NCBI GenBank assembly: GCA_018398815.1
Contig: CM031601.1
Location: forward strand, 30,396,521-30,460,520
DNA: 64,000 nucleotides
From: Conus ventricosus
Lineage: Eukaryota; Mollusca; Gastropoda; Neogastropoda; Conidae
Direction: 5' to 3'
The position numbers were made by a program, and so were the translations under genes. Below, one piece after another: positions 56,106-64,000 of this stretch. Every line of letters starts with the position of its first letter. Position 1 is the stretch's first letter. Under the pieces are notes generated by a model. That model searched no databases. It saw nothing but the letters and a program-made list of their open reading frames with translations, and had not been told where the DNA came from.

Positions 56106-57319
56106 AGAATTTATAGGAAAAGGAGGAGGGCGAGTGCCCTAGTGGTACCTGGGGTTACCCGATATGGATGCATTAGCCGCCACAAAGGATATCCCATTAG
56201 AACCATCAGCCCTGTCATGCAGATGTCCCTTAAATAAAATTTTATGAAGGGATTTTCCGAACGCCAGAAGGCTGCCTCCAGGAGGTGGCGTATGGGGACA
56301 GAGTGCTGGAATGCTGCCGAAGCGGCCAGCGCTCTGACCTCATGAGCCCAGGGGACAAGACGGGGAGATCCTTGGAGGCCGGGGAATAGGCCGTTCTGAC
56401 CATCTTGGAGAGCCACTTAGAGATAGTGCCAGCTGAGATGTCTTTCATGTTCTTGGGTTGATGAAATAAGACGTCTCTGCGAAATGTGCCTGGGGCGCGA
56501 ACGTTCCCAGTAGTGTCTTAGACATTGAGAAGGACACAGGGCCATGTCCGAAGCGGTGTCTCCGCCTAGGTATCCGCCAGAGGGCGGATGACGAGGTAAG
56601 GGGAGGCACTACCGGGTTCCTGGTTCTTAGCTAGGAATTCTGGAAGGAACTTAAGAGAGACGGACCGTCCCTGTGGAAGGCAATGTCTCTGGGGTCCCCG
56701 CTAAGGGCATGGATCTCGCCTCGCCTTCTGGCCGAAGCGAGGGCGAGGAGAAAGGTGGTCTTCATAGAGAGAAGGTCGAAGGGAAGGGAGGAGATAGGCT
56801 CAAAGGGGGTTTCCTGAGAACGTCAAGTACAGTGAAGAGGTCCAAAGGGAACACGCCTAGGGATTGGGCCTCACGAAGAGCAGCCCCTCTAGAGATCTCT
56901 CTGAGAAGTAAGTCATTCTCAAAGGAAGGTCCGCCCAGTTGGCGGATGGTCGTGCAGATGGCCGACCTGTAGCCCCGTATGGAGCTAGCCGAGAGGTTAA
57001 GGTGGGACAGGAAATTTCCTATCTGGATATTGGAGGGGCGATTGTGTGGGACAGAATTGTCTTTGCACCATGAGACCCATTTCCTCCATCTGTAATCGTA
57101 AAGGGACTCCGTGCTAGCTCGGCGAGAGGACATGGCTAGGTCTTGGAGTTCCTGAGGGGCCCCGGCGATGGAGAGGATATTGAGGATGGACGGGGACCTG
57201 TCCGTTCGAGAGGTGGGTTTAGATGCTCGCAACCGGGCCGGCACAGAAGCCAGGCGTGGGGCGAAGCATTTGGGGATTGGAGTGAGGGCGACCGAGCGGG
57301 TTGTCTGAGCATGTCCCAC
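56106..57319 (-). pseudogene. DIRS tyrosine recombinase
   Basis: The N-terminal core-binding domain is one open block of 185 codons (57319-56765), with SSRRASTESLYDYRWRKWVS and LSASSIRGYRSAICTTIRQL. The catalytic domain follows in shifted frames: TTFLLALASARR with EIHALS (first Arg region, about 56755-56700), HEVRALAASAAF (H-x-x-R box, about 56345-56310) and NPFIKFYLRD (catalytic Tyr, about 56250-56220). All signature residues are present, although at least three frame changes break the gene. The protein would integrate the circular cDNA by strand exchange in the nucleus. Confidence 0.85.
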
Positions 57320-57539
57320 CTGGCGTTAAACTGGAGAGGGGGTGCGTGAGTGAGGGACTTGAGGTCTGGAAACCAGGACTGAGTGGGCCACCTGGGGCTA
57401 TGAGAATGAGCCTGGGTCTCTTGAGTCTCCCTTCCTGATCACCTTGGGAGGATCGGGAAGGAGGGAAGGCGTAAACTATGGGCCGGACCAGGGAAGGGAG
57501 AGGGCGTCGGTAGCGTACGCCTGGGGGTCCGGATGGAGA

Positions 57540-59110
57540 CACTACACGGAAGACAAGGGTTGAATCGTGTGGCAAACAGGTCGATCATGGGTCAGAACCA
57601 ATTTTCCCCACACCGAGGTCAGGGTATGCCTGCTGAGGGTCCATTCCATGTTGAGGACAGACCTGGAGCGGAGAGAGAGTCTCCAGGATGTTGTGTGTCC
57701 CCGCTATGTGTCTCGCGGCAAAGGGGTGACTCGCTGCGTGTGACACCACAGAGGGGGCCTCTGTACGGAGGGAGAGGCCGATGGAGTGTGCCCCCCCCCC
57801 CCCCCCCCCTTGTTGATGTAACAAGCTACCGAGGTGTTGTCCGTGAAAAGGAGAACGAATCGGTGGAGCCCCAGGGTCTGGAATGGAGGAGGGCGAGCCC
57901 TGACCGCTTCCATTTTCCAAGATATTGAGTGAAGATGGGCAGTCAGTGGATCCCACACCCCCGAGGCGTGACTGCTCTCCAAATGGGCCCCCAGCCCGAG
58001 TTGGAGGCGTCTGTGTAAAGTTCCCAGGGCCTGGGATGGGAGGAGATGGAAACTCCGGGGCCCAGGGTGGAGGGGCTGAGCACTCCTCCGGGGCCCCAAA
58101 CAAAACCAAGGCCTAGGGAATGGTCTGGTCCCAGCGGTCGTTGGTCTGAGACCAACGACGGCGGAACTCCCTCTGAAGCTGTCGCTTGGGAAAACTCTCC
58201 CTAGGGGAATGAGAGGCGACAGGGATCCATCATCCCCAGAAGGGAGGAAAGGTCCTTGCCGACGTTTTGGGGAGAGAGAGGAAGGTGGGAGATGGGGGTC
58301 CAATAGGGGGGGAACCTCTCCGGGGTCGGGGAAAATATCATGGAGGTGGTGTCGAAGCGCATGCCCAGAAAGGGGAATCGCTGACTGGGCGAGAGCTCGC
58401 ATTTGGAGGGTTGGTGACGAACCCAGAGAGGAAACAAAGGTGCAGTAGTTTGGAGTGTGGGTTTGACACAGGGCCTGTTGGGAGCCAAGACGAGCCAGTC
58501 GTCGAGGTAAACCAAGAGGCGAATGTCCTCTGTCTGGCAAGGCGGCCATCTCCTTGACTACCTTCGTGAAAAGGAAGGGAGCAGGGAGAGTCCGAAGGGG
58601 AGAGCCTTGAACTGAAAAAACCCCCCGCCAGAAAAACTAAAGGGTATCGTCTGTGGGAGGGATGAATGAGGATCTGAAAGTAGGCGTCTTTCAGTCTATA
58701 GAAGTGGCCCAGTCCAGAGGGCGGATGGAGTCTCTGTTTCTGGGCTGGGGTCTCCACTTGAATTTTGTTGGTCTGAGGAACTTGTTGAGAGGGGAAAGGT
58801 CGAGGATGGTCCTCCCCCCGCCCGGGGACTTGGGAACCACAAACAGACCACAAACAGACGAGAGTAAAACCCGGGTTGGGGTGGATTTATCTCGGTGATG
58901 GCACCCTTCCGGAGAAGTTCCTCGATTCCAGGCGAAGAGCCCCACCTGGGCAGGGGGGGGGGGGGGGGGGGGGGGGGGGGATTGCTGGGGGAAGGAAGGA
59001 GGGGAGGATAGAAGGGGGGGGGGCGTTCCTGTGCCCGGGGCAGAGGGAAACCCCCAAACCTGTAAAACCGATGCTATCCAGGGGTTGAGCCCCATATGCC
59101 GCCACTGATG
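57540..59110 (-). pseudogene. DIRS reverse transcriptase and RNase H
   Basis: The order on the minus strand is MGLNPWIASVLQVWGF (about 59085), CGLFVVPKSPGGGRTILDLS and PLNKFLRPTKFK (about 58860-58770), KDAYFQILIHPSHRRY (about 58690-58650), MVYLDDWLVLAP (polymerase motif C, about 58515-58480), LSSLLGMM (about 58240), LYTDASNSGWG (RNase H first Asp, about 58020), LFTDNTSVACYINKGG (about 57845-57800) and RHIAGTHNIL (about 57720). These are the DIRS-specific versions of RT/RNase H. Frame changes occur near 58900, 58790, 58660, 58200 and 57800. Homopolymer runs at 57791-57809 (C) and 58953-58980 (G) interrupt it. Confidence 0.82.
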
Positions 59111-59279
59111 GGCATGCCGGGAAGACTGCCTGCCAGAGGGGCCGAGGGGGGGGGGGGGGGGGGGGGCTGCCAGACGACTGCCAGTTCTCGCTCCTCCGAA
59201 GGTGAGTCTGCTAGCCCACCTCCGAGGTCGGCCTGTTGGCCGAACCGAAAATCTTTTGGGGGGGTTTTCGGTTTTTGGG

Positions 59280-61290
59280 CCTAGGCGCGGTGGAAGTCGG
59301 GTGTTTGGCGGGCCTTGAGGGGCGCTGCTTGGGGTAGGCTGGGGTCTGGCTGGGGCGGGGCCCCGACGAGAGAAGGGCCTAGAAGGGCGATGCTGGCGAG
59401 GGGGCTTAGTGGCAAAGGACGTGGCCTGTTGTGCTCCTCGACGGCATGGGTGATACAGCAGTAGAGTAGTCGCCCAAAAAGCGACTGCTCCTGGCCCGGA
59501 ATGCAGCGTAAGCCGCCTTGAGCGCCGGAGAGGATGGGCCTGTTTATAACATAGCATCTCTCACTGCCCAAAAGGCAGTTAAAGTGACTCCTGGCTGCGC
59601 TGTCCGCCGCAGCCCCAAGGTGGTGCGATATCTTGTTGACAAGAAAACGCATCACGGGGTCAGGCTAGAGTCTGCCTCAGTGTCGTCCGGGTCCGAAGAC
59701 ACCGAGGCAGTGCCGCCCTCCTTTGGCCAGAGTTCCTCAACTCGCTGCAGGAACATGTCAATGAAAGCATGTCCCGCAGTGGTGTGAAGAATGCCAGTCC
59801 TGGCAATTTTTGTCCCCATCCATCAAGTTCTTTATAGAAACAGCGGGATGTGAGAGGGGGGAGGTTGGGAGTGAGCTGAGGCGGCCGGGGGAAATGGAAA
59901 TATCCCTGGTGGCTGATTGGCAGAGAAGAAGGAAAAAAACATGGGGGGCCTGACGCGGGTCCTTGAGGACACTCCTACTGGGGGCCGCGTTAGGGGCTGA
60001 CAAGAAGTCAAAACCCCGGTGGAGGGACGGCATGTGCCCCTGGCGAAAGATGCCCATCTGTTGCCACAAGGGAGTGAGAGTCTGGGGGGCGACTATCCTT
60101 GGGCCCTGATCGCTGGGTAGGGGGGGGGCCCAGTGAAACGGGAAAAGGAGAAGATGTTGTCAGAGGGAGGGGATTCCCTAACAACAAGATCCGAGCACCA
60201 GCTCTCCAAGATGGAAAGGTCCCCAACTGGGGGAGGGAGTCCCCGAACCATCCTCAGTTGTGGGTCAGTGTATTCCTGAAGGGGAAGTTCAGATCCACCT
60301 TCGGAGGGCCAGGTCAGGGGTGCGTGGGAGTCCCGCCCACGTTGGGGGAAGGGGGAAAAAAACGAGGACGGGTCCCCGGTGGCTCCATACTTGGCGTGCA
60401 AACTAGGGGATCGCCGATCGGACAGCGCCGAGAGGAAGGGGGGCCCAGGTTGAACAGCTCTGGGAGGCCCGGGTAAACATGCGACCGAAATGGAGTCGGA
60501 ATGAGAGTTGGCCCTAAGCCACTGATTCCTCTCGGGGGGAATAGAGCCCCCCGGTCCCGGGGAGAACGAGGGGCTGTGGCGGCCCAGGGCAGAGTCTCCT
60601 GGGGACCAGGTAACCTTGAACACCAAGGGAAAACACTGCCTCCTGCATCTCCCGGGTGCGGTCCGTTTCCGGCCCCCCGCATGGCAGAGTGGACGGTTTA
60701 GTGGTGCGGTCGCCGAGCCTCCTGGCTGTGTGGTACGGACTGGGATGGCTGCGGCGACGATTCGCCTCAAGGGACGAAAGGTTTTCCCTGGGCCCCCTGG
60801 TCGATCCTACCCCCCAGAGGAACGGGACCGCGACGTTGCCCAATAGTGGAGCGGAAGAAGTCCGCTCCCCAACGTCGTCCTGTACCCCTAGGGGGGAGTG
60901 CAACGATCGATCGGGGTTTTTCGAACCGTTTAGAGGTGAGGGCGCAGATCCGACCTAGTCGATGCCTGCGTACCTGACCCGGGTTGTGATCATGGGGGGG
61001 GGGGTACCACCAAAGACTGTCCACAACCCTCCACGGAGTGTGAACGCTCCTGTGTCGAGTCGTGGCTGAACCGGACCGGTTGGGAGAGCGTGATTCGACT
61101 GGGGTGACGTTAGTGGGGGGGTAGCTAGCGTCAGAGTCTCAATGCCTCCTGAACGCAGCGTGCACGGACAGTTTCCGACCTCGAGTCGTCACCCATGCGG
61201 TCCAGGTTCTCGGCATGGGTCCCAGGGGCCGATGAAATCGCGCGACGCAGCATGATAGGAGAGGAGTCTCCCTTCACGCAGTCTGACTGC
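59280..61290 (-). pseudogene. DIRS gag-like region
   Basis: A Pro/Arg/Ser-rich coding region without a family motif I can name sits upstream of the RT, where DIRS elements carry gag. Long GC-rich frames overlap in several registers (for example 60770-60093 and 60069-59758), so the true one is uncertain. SPLPTSPLSHPAVSIKNLMD near 59850-59800 and ACARSL-type fragments are the most protein-like. A further G run lies at 59146-59166. The assignment rests on position alone. Confidence 0.45.
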
Positions 61291-61693
61291 TGCATTAGTC
61301 GCTTGAGTCAAAGTCTTCAATAGGTTGAGACGGAAAAAGCAGAAGAAACAAATTGTGCGCTGGGTCTGTTATGTTAGCGGTCTTGTGGCCCCGGACACCT
61401 GGAGTGTCAGGAGATAAAGTCTCGCGCTTGTACTGAAAGTGTAGGAGAAGACGCGAAATACACACTGCTTTGGTGTCTGTATCGCGCCTAGTAGCTGACC
61501 AATATTTACACAACGATGCACACAGCCAAGCCTGGTTACACCGAGGGGAAAAGCGACCATTGTCTTTGTCCACATCACGCTGTGAGTATTTTTCGGTGCC
61601 GGAACGATAAGTTATCTGTTCCGAAGCGCTTGTTTTCTTACTCATTCCGCGAACACATACGCGTTGCGCGCTATGCGCGCGGCACATCTCACA

Positions 61694-62080
61694 ACACACA
61701 CACACACACACACACACCACACAAACACTACACACACACACATGCGCACACGCATGCAACCATGCTGCGCGCACTCACATATGTATACATAAAGCAGAAC
61801 TTACCGTTCAATACCCTCATTATGATTATTAAACATTCAGATTGTGGGTTTAGGTATGAATTTTAACAGCCTTGACTAATGGAAAATACAAAAACAAAAA
61901 CGGACAGCGCTTGACCCCTAAAACACTGCTGCACCCAAAGTCGAGTGTGTTGTGTGTGTGTGTGTATGTGTGTGTGTGTTTGTGTGTGGGTGTGTGTGTG
62001 TGTGTGTGTGTGTGTGGTGTTGTGTGCGCGTGTGTGTCTGTGAGTGAGAGAGAGATGAGGAGAGAGAGAGAGAGAACGAG
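61694..62080. repeat. CA, TG and GA microsatellites
   Basis: CA arrays at 61694-61742, TG arrays at 61946-62035 and GA-rich DNA at 62040-62080. Between them is short unique sequence with no gene signal. Confidence 0.9.
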
Positions 62081-62228
62081 GATGGGGGAAAGCGAGGTGA
62101 GTGAGGTAATGTTGAGTTAACATGGATACACAAGACACTGCAATAGCTAAATTTACCATTATAATAATCACATAGGGCGAAGAAATGAGAAACATGCACA
62201 GTGTACTCGTAAGCCGCGCATGCAAAAC

Positions 62229-62290
62229 TGAGAGAGAGAGAGAGTGAGAGAGAGAGACAGAGAGTGAGGAGGAGTGAGAGAGAGAGTCTT
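62229..62290. repeat. (GA)n microsatellite
   Basis: GAGAGA arrays broken by GTGAGAG and CAGAGAG. Confidence 0.9.
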
Positions 62291-62604
62291 GACATTAGAG
62301 TGAGCGGGGTATGACTTGGGCGAGTGATTGGGGTGGGAGGAGACTGGATTGGAGTATACAACATATAGAAACTGACATGAACGGATAACTTTGTACACAT
62401 CTAAATCAAAAAAAGCATGCATGAGAGAGATGAGAGAGGGAGAGGAGAGTGGAGGTGGGAGGGAGGAATGATTAATAATACTTATAATGAAGAACTTGAT
62501 TTGCACACAGATTGATTTGTACATACATAAATAAATAAAAGCATGATCGCAGAGAGAAAATGTTTCACATGTGACAATGGCTTGCTATCATAAACTGAAC
62601 AATC

Positions 62605-62662
62605 TGTCTCTCTCTCTCTCTCTCTTTCTCTTCTCTCTCTCTCTCTCTTTCTCACACACACA

Positions 62663-62695
<33 letters not shown>

Positions 62696-62890
62696 CACAC
62701 TTCGCACTCCTCTCTCTCTCTCTGCTATTCTCAATCACACACACACACTCTCACACACCCACTCTCTCTCTCTCTCTCTATCACACTCACACTCACACAC
62801 TAATATTACATATACACGGGCCTCACGCATACGAGTTGAGGCGGAGAGAGAGAGAGAGAGAGCATGAGAGAGAGAGAGAGGAGAGAGAAA
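62605..62890. repeat. CT, CA and GA microsatellite cluster
   Basis: (CT)n at 62605-62650, (CA)n at 62653-62699, (CT)n at 62708-62722 and 62762-62780, CACACT-type DNA to 62800, then (GA)n at 62843-62890. Confidence 0.9.
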
Positions 62891-63199
62891 CTGAACTGAA
62901 ACTGATCGTGCTGGCATGACTTCTCTGAACAAAAACAGTAGATATCTACAAACACACTACATCCACACAATCACATAAAGTTACACTGGCACTCGGCAGT
63001 CGAGGTATTGAGGTGGGTCGGGGAAGGGTGGGAGTGAGAGTAAGGTTGAGAGTGAGAGGTGGGGTGGGGGGTTATGAGAGTGAGAGAATGTGTGAGGTGT
63101 GTGAGAGGAATGAGAAGGAAGACGGAAGGAGAGAGAGGAGAGAGAGCTTGAATTGAAATGACGTGCATGCAGTGACTTAAAGAACAAAAAAGTTCACAA

Positions 63200-63246
63200 C
63201 ACACACTCACACACACACACAAACACACCCACACAAATGACTCACA

Positions 63247-63284
<38 letters not shown>

Positions 63285-63335
63285 ACACACACTACGCACT
63301 CACAACTCAAGCACGCACGCACGCACATCTCACAC
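63200..63335. repeat. CA microsatellite cluster
   Basis: CA arrays with CTCACA and GCAC variants. Small frames here are repeat artefacts. Confidence 0.9.
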
Positions 63336-63339
63336 ACAC

Positions 63340-64000
63340 ACTTTGTACTCACGATGGTAAAGCATGGTTTCTGTGTCAATATCCACTTTATCAAAATAAC
63401 TGTTCACTACACTTTTAACACACACAAATGTCTTGTCTGCATGTCTCGTGGTTGTGTCTCCCCCACACACTAGATCCCCCGCTGCCCCATCGGTTCAATA
63501 AAGAGAGTGTGACACTGACAGGGCTTTTGCGTTGTCCCTTCCTCTTAAACCGCCCCCACCCCACCCCGTTTCCCCACCCAACTTTAAATGAAGTCACTTT
63601 GGCCCGTTTGTAAAAAAAATCTAAAACAAAAACTTGTGTGATGTTCAGTATTACTTATTATGTATAATTTTAAAACCTATTTTATCAATATTGCATAATC
63701 TTGTGGAAATAAAGGTCAATAGTTCTGGTATTAGATACACCATTACAAATGCAATTCACTTGTTTCAGTGAAACCTTATGTGCAACTTGATTGTATCATT
63801 TATAATTGCTCTTACGTTTTAGGATGATTATGTACACAATTATTTTGTGTCAAATTTGGATGTATTTTGTATCTTTTTCATTTCAACAAATCTTACGTAT
63901 ATGAATTTTTTCATACCTGTCTCTCTCTCGCTCTGTAATGATGTCTGCAAAAAAGGTCTGCCGGGAATACATATACTTAGAATTTTGTTACTCTTAGACC
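63340..64000. other. Non-coding, no feature seen
   Basis: The sequence is mixed and then strongly AT-rich. No exon, RNA gene or transposon end can be supported. Confidence 0.4.

Larger units (their letters stand above)
55754..61300 (-). mobile_element. DIRS-type retrotransposon, GC-rich, inactivated
   Basis: Read on the minus strand, it has a gag-like region (about 61290-59280), reverse transcriptase and RNase H (about 59110-57540), tyrosine recombinase (57319-56106) and a terminal hairpin-like inverted repeat (55754-56072). DIRS elements use a tyrosine recombinase in place of an integrase and leave no target duplication, and none is seen here. GC content is far above that of the host introns. 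Frameshifts are frequent, several at long C or G runs. The 5' boundary is uncertain because no partner repeat is recognised near 61.3 kb. Confidence 0.85.

Noticed and set aside
57704..58549. A 281-codon minus-strand frame read as one protein
   Set aside because: Only parts of it coincide with the DIRS RT/RNase H frame. The rest is an out-of-frame shadow in GC-rich coding DNA.

Overview
This window is nuclear DNA of an animal, not a bacterium or virus. It has spliced exons with GT-AG junctions, introns full of dinucleotide microsatellites, and a dense layer of metazoan transposable elements: LINEs with RNase H, DIRS elements with tyrosine recombinase, piggyBac, hAT, pogo/Tigger and tRNA-derived SINEs. 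The repeat mix and the best protein matches suggest a marine mollusc, probably a gastropod. That taxonomic call is an inference and is not proven by the sequence. An obvious scaffold gap of 100 N lies at 55112-55211. The tract 39.47-50.49 kb looks like uncorrected long-read sequence.

Host gene. Six exons on the minus strand encode conserved pieces of the AAA+ core of an RNF213-like (mysterin) giant E3 ubiquitin ligase. In transcription order they are 52672-52919 (Walker B, FFDEAN), 51472-51554, 45504-45639, 30000-30160, 21847-22072 (Walker A, GKPGSSKS) and 17630-17800 (Walker B, VLDEVG). Three of the five joins between successive exons are in phase. Exon 45504-45639 lies inside the poor-quality tract and is frameshifted, and exon 30000-30160 has two apparent single-base losses. 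The N-terminal half, the first Walker A of the core, and the RING and C-terminal parts are not visible here. Two unidentified possible terminal exons face each other across the N gap (54830-54949 plus, 55548-55614 minus).

Left part (1-17.6 kb). A DIRS recombinase scrap is followed by a LINE of the I/Jockey superfamily. This LINE (about 330-9150) is split by a SINE and by a piggyBac element (2488-7369, TTAA duplication). The piggyBac carries tandemly repeated terminal units, and one unit holds a pogo/Tigger element (3430-4123). Then come a DIRS RNase H fragment, some hairpins, and a nearly full-length but dead relative of the same LINE (11303-about 17276).

Middle part (17.6-39.5 kb). RNF213-like exons alternate with two related hAT derivatives (20005-20800, 27797-28938), a 60-bp minisatellite (20870-21475), and a second RNase H-bearing LINE inside a TG/CA microsatellite (22142-24740). 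There are also an RTE-like LINE tail, two copies of a long tRNA-headed SINE (one split by a hAT), DIRS recombinase pieces and a DIRS terminus. The stretch 31.6-35.6 kb is AT-rich intronic sequence without recognisable content.

Right part (39.5-64 kb). The homopolymer-rich tract still hides one RNF213-like exon and a CR1-like LINE. It is followed by good sequence with two more RNF213-like exons, a LINE fragment, a third I/Jockey LINE copy embedded in CA repeats (53317-54715) and the gap. A GC-rich DIRS element follows (55754-about 61300, minus strand) with gag-like, RT/RNase H and tyrosine recombinase regions and a 57-bp inverted repeat. The end of the window is almost entirely microsatellite.
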